This document shows positions 6,605 to 13,322 of a stretch of DNA of 15,819 bases, in pieces. The stretch comes from Cellvibrionaceae bacterium (GTDB lineage Bacteria; Pseudomonadota; Gammaproteobacteria; Pseudomonadales; Cellvibrionaceae). Both the position numbers and the translations under genes were made by a program. Each line of letters opens with the position of its first letter. Position 1 is the first letter of the stretch. The stretch is taken from positions 1 through 15,819 of the forward strand of contig JAGKXD010000090.1 of assembly GCA_021151525.1 (NCBI GenBank), read 5' to 3'. Below the pieces are notes generated by a model. That model saw only the letters and a list, made by a program, of their open reading frames with translations, was not told the origin of the DNA and made no database searches.

Positions 6605-7918
6605 ATGCAAGTTTCTCTCGAAACAACTTCTGGTCTAGAGCGCCGTCTTACTATCGGCGTACCCGCTGCACAAGTTGACGCTGAAGTCGAAAATCGCTTA
6701 AAGCAAGCTGCTCGTACTGTGACCATCAAAGGCTTCCGTAAGGGCAAGGTTCCAATGTCAGTTGTACAACAGCGTTTTGGCGCTGGTGTTCGTCAAGAAG
6801 TCGTTGGTGATGTAATTAGTCGCTCTTTCTACGCGGCGGTACAAAAAGAAAATGTAAAACCTGCTGGTCAGCCAGCAATTCAGCCAAAGCAATTGGCTGC
6901 CGGTAAAGATCTTGAATACGTAGCTGTTTTCGAAGTTTACCCAACGGTTACCCTTAGCGATTTAAGCGCTTATGAAATTACCCGTTACACTGCAGAAGTG
7001 GTTGATGCTGATGTAGATAACATGATTGAAGTATTGCGTAAGCATCAAACCACTTGGGTTGCCGCTGATCGCGCTGCTGCTGATGGCGATCAAGTGAATA
7101 TCGACTTCGTTGGCACCAAAGACGGTGTTGAGTTTGCTGGCGGCAAAGCGGAAGGTCAAAACCTCGTATTGGGCTCAAACTCAATGATTCCGGGCTTTGA
7201 AGCTGGCATTGTTGGTTTGAAAGCAGGCGAAGAAAAAACGATCACTGTTACCTTCCCGGCCGACTATCAAGCTGAAGAATTGAAAGGTGCAGAAGCTCAA
7301 TTCGCAATTAAAGTAAATTCTGTGTCTGCTCCACAACTCCCTGAATTGAATAAAGAATTCTTTGTTAAATTTGGTGTAGAGAAGGGTGGCGAGAAGCAAT
7401 TCCGTAAAGAAGTTAAGGCGAATATGGACCGTGAATTGTCCAACGCCTTGAAAGCCAAAGTTAAAGGTCAGGTGATGGACGCGCTCTTGTCAACACACAC
7501 GACTGAATTGCCAAAGGCATTGGTTGCTAACGAGATCGAAGTATTGCGCAATCAAATGCTGCAACGCTTTGGTGGTCAACAACAAAACTTTGATGTTAAG
7601 TCATTGTTACCAGACACTATGTTCCAAGAAGAAGCGCAACGTCGCGTTACCTTGGGTTTGATCGTGGGTGAGATTGTTAAAACTGCTAAGCTCAAGCCAG
7701 ATGCTAAGCGTGTTAAGTCTATGATTGAAGATATCGCATCGACTTACCAAGAGCCAAAGGAGGTAGTTGAGTACTACAATAGCAACCCAGAGTTGTTGTC
7801 TGGTGTTGAATCTGCTGTACTGGAAGACCAAGTTGTTGATTATGTTTTGGCAGGTGCCAAAGTGACTGAGCAGGCTTCTGCTTACGAAGAAATCATCAAA
7901 GCTAACGCTCAGCATTAA
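6605..7918 (+). CDS. tig: Trigger factor, ribosome-bound chaperone and prolyl isomerase
   Basis: Trigger factor docks beside the ribosomal exit tunnel, shields nascent chains and isomerises X-Pro bonds. The 437-residue product has the three expected parts: an N-terminal ribosome-binding domain with the signature GFRKGKVP at residues 43-50; an FKBP-type isomerase domain at about 155-240 (GDQVNIDFVGTKDGVEFAGG, MIPGFEAGI, VTFPADYQAEELKG); and a helical substrate-binding C-terminal region at about 245-437. I chose the ATG at 6605 because GAGG lies 5 bases upstream and the protein then starts MQVSLETTSGL like E. coli. The frame is open nine codons further upstream, but that part runs into the terminator region. 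Only 31 bases separate the upstream terminator from the start, and no convincing tig promoter is visible there. The gene is first in the tig-clpP-clpX-lon order conserved in gammaproteobacteria. Confidence 0.98.
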   Translation: MQVSLETTSGLERRLTIGVPAAQVDAEVENRLKQAARTVTIKGFRKGKVPMSVVQQRFGAGVRQEVVGDVISRSFYAAVQKENVKPAGQPAIQPKQLAAGKDLEYVAVFEVYPTVTLSDLSAYEITRYTAEVVDADVDNMIEVLRKHQTTWVAADRAAADGDQVNIDFVGTKDGVEFAGGKAEGQNLVLGSNSMIPGFEAGIVGLKAGEEKTITVTFPADYQAEELKGAEAQFAIKVNSVSAPQLPELNKEFFVKFGVEKGGEKQFRKEVKANMDRELSNALKAKVKGQVMDALLSTHTTELPKALVANEIEVLRNQMLQRFGGQQQNFDVKSLLPDTMFQEEAQRRVTLGLIVGEIVKTAKLKPDAKRVKSMIEDIASTYQEPKEVVEYYNSNPELLSGVESAVLEDQVVDYVLAGAKVTEQASAYEEIIKANAQH

Positions 7919-7924
7919 TCGCTT

Positions 7925-7954
7925 AAAAAAGCCGCAAAACGCACGTTTTGCGGC
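7925..7954 (-). terminator. Hairpin after tig, best as a minus-strand terminator
   Basis: GCCGCAAAAC-GCAC-GTTTTGCGGC (7931-7954) is a perfect 10-bp stem. It is preceded on the plus strand by six A (7925-7930), so in the minus direction it is a textbook stem plus T6. In the plus direction it is followed by CTCCCTTCC, a poor T tract. It may end or slow the tig transcript and more strongly block antisense transcription into tig. Confidence 0.65.
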
Positions 7955-7999
7955 CTCCCTTCCTCGCAATTTCTCCCCAATTTACGCTTGATACTGGCA

Positions 8000-8005
8000 T
8001 ATAAT
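8000..8005 (+). promoter_or_regulatory. Candidate -10 element for clpP
   Basis: TATAAT at 8000-8005 is a perfect sigma-70 -10 hexamer, 96 bases before the clpP start. No good -35 lies 16-18 bases upstream (the bases there are CCAATT). TTGATAC lies too close, at 7988-7994. An activator-dependent promoter would fit. Predicted start is near 8012. Confidence 0.4.
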
Positions 8006-8043
8006 CAAATCACAGGTTAAGCTCCTTATTGTCCATTTCATTG

Positions 8044-8076
8044 ACTTTGGGGTTCGCCCGTCAAAGTTACTGTAAC
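8044..8076 (+). promoter_or_regulatory. clpP leader hairpin and adjoining palindrome
   Basis: ACTTTGGGG-TTCG-CCC-GT-CAAAGT (8044-8067) can form a 9-bp stem with a TTCG loop and a 2-base bulge. It overlaps the perfect palindrome GTTAC-T-GTAAC (8066-8076). Both lie between the -10 and the ribosome site of clpP. No T run follows, so termination is unlikely. A role in mRNA stability or as a binding site is inference. Confidence 0.35.
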
Positions 8077-8100
8077 CTTTGTTTAAGGATAAAAGGCAAT

Positions 8101-8730
8101 ATGTCTTACGATTACTCAAGAAAGTCTTCAATCGATATGGCCGGCGGCTTAGTGCCAATGGTTATTGAGCAAACCGCTCGTGGCGAGCGCTCATTTGATA
8201 TTTATTCCCGCTTATTGAAAGAGCGCGTAATTTTTTTGGTTGGCCCTGTAGAAGACTATATGGCGAACTTAGTTGTGGCTCAGCTCTTGTTTTTAGAGGC
8301 TGAGAACCCAGATAAAGATATTCATCTGTACATTAATTCACCGGGTGGTTCTGTAACAGCTGGTATGTCGATCTACGATACCATGCAATTTATCAAACCT
8401 GATGTGAGTACCATGTGTATTGGTCAAGCTTGCAGCATGGGCGCATTCCTGTTGAATGCTGGTGCCAAAGGCAAGCGTTTTTGCCTGCCAAACTCACGTG
8501 TAATGATTCATCAGCCAAGTGGTGGTGCTCAAGGTCAGGCGTCTGATATTCATATTCAAGCGCAGGAGATTTTGAAAATGCGCTCGCGCCTTAATGAGTT
8601 AATGGCGTTCCATTCGGGTCAACCGATTGAGAAGATTGAAATAGATACTGAGCGCGATAATTTCATGTCCGCCGAGCAGGCTAAGACCTACGGCTTAATT
8701 GATGATGTAATTGACAAGCGCGTGCGCTAA
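8101..8730 (+). CDS. clpP: ATP-dependent Clp protease, proteolytic subunit
   Basis: ClpP forms a 14-subunit serine-protease barrel that degrades proteins fed in by ClpX or ClpA. The product is 209 residues, the normal precursor length. The catalytic triad is complete: Ser112 in GQACSMGAFLL, His137 in VMIHQP and Asp186 in DTERDNFMS, each one position later than in the E. coli precursor. The glycine-rich SPGGSVTAG loop is at about 80-88. The N-terminal part before GLVPMVIEQT is probably removed autocatalytically, as in E. coli. The frame extends upstream to a TTG at 8029, but the ATG at 8101, with AAAAGG four bases before it, matches the family start. clpX follows after 101 bases with no terminator, so the two are probably cotranscribed. 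Cytoplasmic. Confidence 0.99.
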   Translation: MSYDYSRKSSIDMAGGLVPMVIEQTARGERSFDIYSRLLKERVIFLVGPVEDYMANLVVAQLLFLEAENPDKDIHLYINSPGGSVTAGMSIYDTMQFIKPDVSTMCIGQACSMGAFLLNAGAKGKRFCLPNSRVMIHQPSGGAQGQASDIHIQAQEILKMRSRLNELMAFHSGQPIEKIEIDTERDNFMSAEQAKTYGLIDDVIDKRVR

Positions 8731-8757
8731 ATCAAAGCTAGACTTTACTGATATTCG

Positions 8758-8813
8758 GTAGGCAGGTTTTGGCTGTTTTGTACAAGTTATTTCTAGGCAG
8801 ATTTTTTGCCTAC
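8758..8813 (+). promoter_or_regulatory. Competing hairpins in the clpP-clpX spacer
   Basis: TAGGCAGRTTTT occurs twice (8759-8770 and 8794-8805, 11 of 12 identical). Both copies can pair with TGCCTAC at 8807-8813: the near copy forms a tight hairpin with a 7-base loop, the far copy (GTAGGCA, 8758-8764) a long-range stem. The structures exclude each other and lie just before the clpX ribosome site (GGAG, 8820-8823). Function is inference. Confidence 0.4.
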
Positions 8814-8831
8814 TAAGATGGAGTGGTTCCA

Positions 8832-10127
8832 ATGACCGATCACACTGGTGATACAGGCGATAAAAACGGAAAGTTACTTTACTGTTCTTTTTGCGGTAAG
8901 AGCCAACACGAAGTCCGCAAATTAATTGCTGGACCGTCTGTGTTTATTTGCGATGAGTGTGTTGATCTTTGTAACGATATTATTCGCGAAGAGATTCAAG
9001 AAAGTGCGACCGAGGGTTCGTCTGAAAAGCTGCCCAAACCGCATGAAATTTCCGCCATCCTTGATCAATATGTAATTGGTCAGCGTCGCGCGAAAAAAGT
9101 GCTGGCTGTTGCAGTGTACAACCACTACAAGCGGTTGCGCTTAGGCTCTAAAACCAAAGAAAAAGAGCCGGTTGAGCTTGGCAAGAGCAATATTTTGCTG
9201 GTTGGCCCAACGGGTAGTGGTAAAACCTTGTTGGCCGAAACTCTTGCACGTTTGCTGGATGTTCCATTCACCATTGCCGATGCAACTACGCTGACTGAAG
9301 CGGGTTATGTGGGTGAAGACGTAGAGAACATCATCCAGAAGCTGCTACAGAAATGCGATTATGATGTAGACAAAGCTCAGCAAGGCATTGTGTACATTGA
9401 CGAAATCGACAAGATTTCACGTAAGTCTGACAATCCATCAATCACTCGCGATGTATCGGGTGAGGGTGTGCAGCAAGCGCTGTTGAAGCTGATCGAAGGT
9501 ACAGTTGCCTCCGTTCCTCCACAAGGTGGCCGTAAACATCCGCAGCAAGAATTTTTGCAGGTGGATACCTCAAATATTTTGTTTATTTGCGGCGGCGCAT
9601 TTGCCGGTTTGGATAAGGTTATTCGCGACCGCTCAGAGAAAGGTGGTATTGGCTTCTCGGCGGAAGTAAAGAGCAAAGATGAGAAGCGCAACTTCGGCGA
9701 GACTCTGCATGATCTGGAGCCAGAAGATTTAGTGAAATATGGTTTAATTCCAGAGTTTGTGGGTCGTTTGCCAGTAATTGCTACTTTGGATGAGTTGGAT
9801 AAAGCTGCGCTTATCCAAATTCTGACCGAACCTAAAAATGCACTGACAAAACAGTATGCGCGTTTGTTTGAGATGGAAGGTGTTTCAATTGATTTCCGTC
9901 CAGATGCACTTGAAGCTGTTGCGGCGCGTGCGATGGAACGAAAAACCGGTGCCCGTGGTTTGCGTTCTATTATGGAAAACGTTCTGCTTGATACCATGTA
10001 CAAAATTCCCTCTGAGGAAAACGTCGTCAAGGTGGTGGTTGATGAGTCAGTGATCAAAGGGGAGTCTGAACCATTACTGGTTTATGAGAACATGGAAATG
10101 CCTGCAAAAGCAGCGTCAGACGAATAA
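8832..10127 (+). CDS. clpX: ATP-dependent Clp protease, ATP-binding subunit ClpX
   Basis: ClpX is the AAA+ hexamer that unfolds substrates (for example ssrA-tagged proteins) and threads them into ClpP. The 431-residue product shows the N-terminal C4 zinc domain (Cys18, Cys21, Cys40, Cys43), Walker A GPTGSGKT (125-132), the pore-1 loop GYVG (158-161), Walker B IVYIDE (186-191), the RKH pore loop (234-236), and the ClpP-docking IGF tripeptide (273-275). The C-terminal small domain carries the sensor-2 region RKTGARGLRS. Nothing is missing. I chose the ATG at 8832, which has GGAG 8 bases upstream and gives MTDHTGDTGDKNGKLLYCSFC; a GTG three codons earlier is unlikely because it overlaps the ribosome site. 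Probably cotranscribed with clpP, although the spacer has its own RNA structures. A strong terminator follows. Confidence 0.99.
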   Translation: MTDHTGDTGDKNGKLLYCSFCGKSQHEVRKLIAGPSVFICDECVDLCNDIIREEIQESATEGSSEKLPKPHEISAILDQYVIGQRRAKKVLAVAVYNHYKRLRLGSKTKEKEPVELGKSNILLVGPTGSGKTLLAETLARLLDVPFTIADATTLTEAGYVGEDVENIIQKLLQKCDYDVDKAQQGIVYIDEIDKISRKSDNPSITRDVSGEGVQQALLKLIEGTVASVPPQGGRKHPQQEFLQVDTSNILFICGGAFAGLDKVIRDRSEKGGIGFSAEVKSKDEKRNFGETLHDLEPEDLVKYGLIPEFVGRLPVIATLDELDKAALIQILTEPKNALTKQYARLFEMEGVSIDFRPDALEAVAARAMERKTGARGLRSIMENVLLDTMYKIPSEENVVKVVVDESVIKGESEPLLVYENMEMPAKAASDE

Positions 10128-10159
10128 TTTGTCCTGCTGGTTTTTTGAACGAGATGAAT

Positions 10160-10187
10160 AAAAAGGGCGCTATTTAGCGCCCTTTTT
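10160..10187 (+). terminator. Intrinsic terminator after clpX
   Basis: GGGCGCTA-TT-TAGCGCCC (10165-10182) with five T after it (10183-10187) and five A before it (10160-10164). It is strong and bidirectional in form, 33 bases after the clpX stop. Confidence 0.9.
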
Positions 10188-10207
10188 ATATATTTAGCTT
10201 TAATAAA

Positions 10208-10235
10208 CTTGTAATTCAAAAAACTTCCCCCACTC
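10208..10235 (+). promoter_or_regulatory. Candidate heat-shock (sigma-32-type) promoter for lon
   Basis: CTTGTAA at 10208-10214 and CCCCACTC at 10228-10235 are separated by 13 bases. The E. coli sigma-32 consensus is CTTGAAA, 11-16 bases, CCCCATNT. The -35 matches 6 of 7 and the CCCCA core is intact. It lies between the clpX terminator and lon, about 50 bases before the start codon. lon belongs to the sigma-32 regulon in E. coli. I see no equally good sigma-70 pair here. Confidence 0.55.
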
Positions 10236-10250
10236 TTAACGTAGGTAACT

Positions 10251-10264
10251 GAGGTTTGTACCTC
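10251..10264 (+). promoter_or_regulatory. Small stem-loop in lon leader
   Basis: GAGGT-TTGT-ACCTC is a 5-bp hairpin ending 7 bases before the lon Shine-Dalgarno GAGGA (10272-10276). The first arm itself resembles a ribosome site. Possible effect on translation; weak evidence. Confidence 0.25.
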
Positions 10265-10282
10265 TACACGTGAGGATGCCTA

Positions 10283-12697
10283 ATGGAAACACAAGATTTT
10301 ACTTCGTCAGTATTGAATGAGCTGCCACTCTTGCCGTTGCGCGATGTGGTCGTTTACCCGCACATGGTTACTCCACTGTTTGTTGGTCGCCAAAAATCTA
10401 TTGAAGCGCTTGAGATGGCGATGGCTGCAGACAAGCATGTTCTATTGGTTGCACAGAAAAACCCATCTCTCGATGACCCTAAAGCTGAAGATCTTTACAG
10501 TGTAGGTACGATTGCGTCGATCCTGCAATTACTCAAGCTGCCGGATGGCACTGTTAAGGTGCTGATTGAAGGTAAAGAGCGTGCCCAAATTGAAAAAATT
10601 GAAGAGCTTGAAACTCATTTCAAAGCAGAAATTTCTGCGCTTGAAGAAGTAGGTGTATCAAGTTCAGAAGCTCATGCAATGGTTTCTGCCGCTGTCAGCC
10701 AATTCGAGCAATATGTAAATTTGAGCAAAAAAGTTCCAGCTGAAGTTATTACCTCTCTTTCTGGAATCGATGCCCCAGGTCGTTTGACCGATACGATTGC
10801 TGCCCACATGTCGCTTGAGCTCGCGCAGAAGCAAGCCATTCTGGAGATTGTCGATGTGCGCGCGCGCTTGGATCACTTGCTCGGATTAATGGATACCGAA
10901 GTTGATGTGTTTCAAGTTGAAAAGAAAATTCGCGGTCGCGTTAAAAAACAAATGGAAAAAAGTCAGCGCGAGTACTATTTGAATGAGCAAATTAAAGCCA
11001 TTCAAAAAGAGCTTGGTGAAATGGGTGAGGACGTTAGCGAAGCTGACGAAATCGAGAAAAAAATTGCCGCTGCAGGCATGCCCAAAGATGCTGAAGATAA
11101 AGCGCGTGCTGAAGCGAACAAATTAAAAATGATGTCGCCTATGTCGGCAGAAGCATCGGTATTGCGCGCATACATTGACTGGATGGTTAAAGTACCTTGG
11201 TCAAAACGCAGTAAGGTTCGCCACGATTTAAGTCGTGCAGAAGAAGTTTTAAATAAAGATCACTACGGTTTGGATGAAGTAAAAGAACGCATCCTCGAGT
11301 ATCTTGCTGTGCAACAGCGCGTGAAAAAAATTAAAGGCCCAATTTTATGTTTGGTTGGTCCACCAGGTGTTGGTAAAACATCTCTTGGTGAATCTATTGC
11401 GCGTGCAACCAATCGCGAGTTTGTTCGTATGGCTTTAGGTGGTGTACGTGATGAAGCTGAAATTCGCGGGCACAGAAGAACTTATATCGGTTCTTTGCCG
11501 GGTAAATTGATTCAAAAAATGGCGAAAGTCGGCGTGAAAAACCCACTCTTTTTGCTCGATGAAATCGACAAGATGGGTATGGATAATCGCGGTGATCCTG
11601 CGTCAGCTTTGCTTGAAGTTTTAGATCCCGAACAAAACAATCACTTCAATGATCACTATCTTGAAGTTGATTACGATTTGTCGGATGTGATGTTTGTGTG
11701 TACGTCCAACTCTATGAATATTCCCGGGCCTTTGTTGGATCGTCTGGAAGTGATTCGAATTCCTGGCTACACCGAAGATGAAAAGCTTTCAATTGCAACA
11801 CGCTATTTAATCCCTAAGCAAATGAAAGCTAATGGCTTGAAAGAGAATGAAGTTGACATCCAGCAAGAGGCTATTCGCGACATAGTGCGTTATTACACCC
11901 GCGAGGCAGGTGTGCGTGGCCTTGAGCGTGAAATTGCGAAGCTCTGCCGTAAAATAGTGACGCGCCATGTGAAGCAGAAAAAGCTGACTGTTGATGTCAT
12001 TAATTCTGCAGAGCTGGAAGAGCTGTTAGGTGTTCATAAATTTGATTTCGGCAAAGCTGAAACTAATGATCAAGTAGGGCAGGTAACTGGCTTGGCATGG
12101 ACACAAGTTGGCGGTGAGTTGCTTACAATTGAATCTTCAGCTGTTACCGGCAAGGGTCGCATTATCAAAACCGGTTCTCTTGGCGATGTAATGCAAGAGT
12201 CGATTCAGGCGGCTTTGACCGTAGTGAGATCGCGTGCCCAGGTGTTGGGAATTGCGCCCGATTACCACGAAAAGGTAGACATCCATATTCACGTACCTGA
12301 AGGTGCAACACCCAAAGACGGGCCAAGCGCGGGTATCGCCATGTGCACTGCATTGGTATCTGTTCAAACCGGTATTCCGGTGCGTGCGGATGTGGCTATG
12401 ACAGGTGAAATCACTTTGCGTGGAGAGGTCTTGCGTATTGGTGGGCTTAAGGAAAAGTTGCTTGCAGCTCATCGTGGCGGTATCAAAACGGTCATTATCC
12501 CTGCAGGTAACGAGCGCGATTTGAAAGAAATTCCTGCCAATATTAAAGCGGATCTTTCTATTAAGCCCGTGCAATGGATTGATGAAGTGTTGGAGATAGC
12601 GCTTCAGCACATGCCGAAACCGCTCTCTGATGAGGAGTATCGTGCACTTGAGCAGGCTGCTCAAAAATCTGACGCTGCTCGAATTAGCACTCATTAA
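10283..12697 (+). CDS. lon: ATP-dependent Lon protease (LonA)
   Basis: Lon is a homo-hexameric cytosolic protease that degrades misfolded and regulatory proteins. The 804-residue product is a full LonA (E. coli 784). The N-terminal substrate-binding domain begins LPLLPLRDVVVYPHMVTPLF. A basic helical linker follows (RVKKQMEKSQREYYLNEQIK). The AAA+ module has Walker A GPPGVGKT (359-366) and Walker B Asp426-Glu427 in FLLDEIDKMG. The protease domain begins near TGLAWT (602-607), with catalytic Ser682 in KDGPSAGIAM and Lys725 in GGLKEKLLAA. These are E. coli Ser679 and Lys722 with a constant shift of three. The extra length is mainly a polar C-terminal tail (SDEEYRALEQAAQKSDAARI). The ATG at 10283 has GAGGA with a 6-base gap. 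It is bounded upstream by the clpX terminator, so it is probably transcribed alone and heat-inducibly. Confidence 0.99.
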   Translation: METQDFTSSVLNELPLLPLRDVVVYPHMVTPLFVGRQKSIEALEMAMAADKHVLLVAQKNPSLDDPKAEDLYSVGTIASILQLLKLPDGTVKVLIEGKERAQIEKIEELETHFKAEISALEEVGVSSSEAHAMVSAAVSQFEQYVNLSKKVPAEVITSLSGIDAPGRLTDTIAAHMSLELAQKQAILEIVDVRARLDHLLGLMDTEVDVFQVEKKIRGRVKKQMEKSQREYYLNEQIKAIQKELGEMGEDVSEADEIEKKIAAAGMPKDAEDKARAEANKLKMMSPMSAEASVLRAYIDWMVKVPWSKRSKVRHDLSRAEEVLNKDHYGLDEVKERILEYLAVQQRVKKIKGPILCLVGPPGVGKTSLGESIARATNREFVRMALGGVRDEAEIRGHRRTYIGSLPGKLIQKMAKVGVKNPLFLLDEIDKMGMDNRGDPASALLEVLDPEQNNHFNDHYLEVDYDLSDVMFVCTSNSMNIPGPLLDRLEVIRIPGYTEDEKLSIATRYLIPKQMKANGLKENEVDIQQEAIRDIVRYYTREAGVRGLEREIAKLCRKIVTRHVKQKKLTVDVINSAELEELLGVHKFDFGKAETNDQVGQVTGLAWTQVGGELLTIESSAVTGKGRIIKTGSLGDVMQESIQAALTVVRSRAQVLGIAPDYHEKVDIHIHVPEGATPKDGPSAGIAMCTALVSVQTGIPVRADVAMTGEITLRGEVLRIGGLKEKLLAAHRGGIKTVIIPAGNERDLKEIPANIKADLSIKPVQWIDEVLEIALQHMPKPLSDEEYRALEQAAQKSDAARISTH

Positions 12698-12748
12698 TCC
12701 CCAATCGTGTTGAAATGACACAGTGCCGCCAAGGATGGCGATTACAAA

Positions 12749-12784
12749 GTGAACAAAATTCAAATTGCTGAACAGAAAGTTTGA
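12749..12784 (+). pseudogene. Possible remnant of a second hupB start fused to its 3' part
   Basis: The 10 bases GTGAACAAAA (12749-12758) equal the first 10 bases of hupB (12915-12924). The overlapping 15 bases AAATTCAAATTGCTG (12756-12770) equal hupB 13117-13131. Read in frame it gives MNKIQIAEQKV and a stop, which joins HU residues 1-3 to the IQIAASKV region. The shared AAA at the join would fit a microhomology deletion. No Shine-Dalgarno sequence precedes it. It could also be chance; treat as a hypothesis. Confidence 0.35.
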
Positions 12785-12791
12785 TGTCTCC

Positions 12792-12820
12792 TTGACCCTC
12801 CTCGCCTCAGTTGGTATAAA
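12792..12820 (+). promoter_or_regulatory. Sigma-70-type promoter for hupB
   Basis: TTGACC (12792-12797), 17 bases, TATAAA (12815-12820). Both hexamers match 5 of 6 and the spacing is ideal. The predicted start near 12827 gives a leader of about 88 bases. It separates hupB transcription from lon. Confidence 0.7.
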
Positions 12821-12845
12821 TCGCAGTTCATTTATTGTATAGGCA

Positions 12846-12878
12846 GCGCCTTGCTTGTTCCTTTGGGAGTAAGGGCGC
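12846..12878 (+). promoter_or_regulatory. Stem-loop in hupB leader
   Basis: GCGCCTT (12846-12852) pairs with AAGGGCGC (12871-12878), leaving one bulged G. The 18-base loop can form a short inner TCC/GGA stem. It lies wholly within the presumed leader, 23 bases before the Shine-Dalgarno run. hupB mRNA is post-transcriptionally controlled in E. coli; a role here is inference. Confidence 0.35.
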
Positions 12879-12914
12879 AAATTAGTTGAACAAATAATCA
12901 GAAAGGGGTCATGT

Positions 12915-13187
12915 GTGAACAAAACTGAACTTATCGAAGCGATTGCCGCCTCAGCAGACATTCCAAAAGCAGCAGCTGGTCGTGCGTTGGATGCAGTTGT
13001 AGAAAATATCACTAGTGCCCTTAAAAGTGGTGATTCAGTTGTGTTGGTTGGATTCGGTACTTTCGCTGTTAAAGAGCGCGCTGCCCGTACCGGTCGCAAT
13101 CCACAAACTGGCAAAGAAATTCAAATTGCTGCGTCAAAAGTGCCAGGCTTTAAGGCCGGTAAAGCGTTGAAGGACGCTGTAAACTAA
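12915..13187 (+). CDS. hupB: DNA-binding protein HU-beta
   Basis: HU is the small histone-like protein that bends and compacts DNA as a dimer. The 90-residue product has the family length throughout: N-terminal dimerisation helices (MNKTELIEAIAASADIPKAA), the hinge VGFGTFAVKERAARTG, the beta arm with RNPQTGKEI including the intercalating Pro63, and the C-terminal helix ending GKALKDAVN. It is nearest to E. coli HupB. The start is GTG at 12915, with AAAGGGG (12902-12908) six bases upstream. An ATG four bases earlier is in another frame and opens only a five-codon frame ending in TGA at 12926-12928, overlapping the true start. The gene stands alone between its own promoter and a strong terminator. 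Its place after lon is conserved in gammaproteobacteria. Confidence 0.98.
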   Translation: MNKTELIEAIAASADIPKAAAGRALDAVVENITSALKSGDSVVLVGFGTFAVKERAARTGRNPQTGKEIQIAASKVPGFKAGKALKDAVN

Positions 13188-13235
13188 GTTTCATATTGCC
13201 GCCGACTTCTGTTCATCACGTTGGTGGTAGGGTAG

Positions 13236-13267
13236 GAAAAAGGCGCACTTTAAAATGCGCCTTTTTT
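13236..13267 (+). terminator. Intrinsic terminator after hupB
   Basis: GGCGCA (13242-13247) pairs with TGCGCC (13256-13261), extended by A and T runs on either side; six T follow at 13262-13267. It lies about 50 bases after the hupB stop and is bidirectional in form. Confidence 0.85.
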
Positions 13268-13322
13268 ATTAAAAAGTTGTTATAAAAATTTGCTGATTGA
13301 TACAAAAGCAACCGTGGCTTTA

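Noticed and set aside
7975..7983. CCCCAATTT as a sigma-32 -10 for clpP
   Set aside because: No CTTGAAA-like element lies 11-16 bases upstream.
8029..8100. ClpP extended to a TTG start
   Set aside because: The extension would encode the leader hairpin, and the ATG at 8101 has a ribosome site and the family start.
12727..12740. CGCCA-AGGA-TGGCG hairpin after lon as terminator
   Set aside because: Only five base pairs and no T run follows; lon termination is not resolved by sequence.
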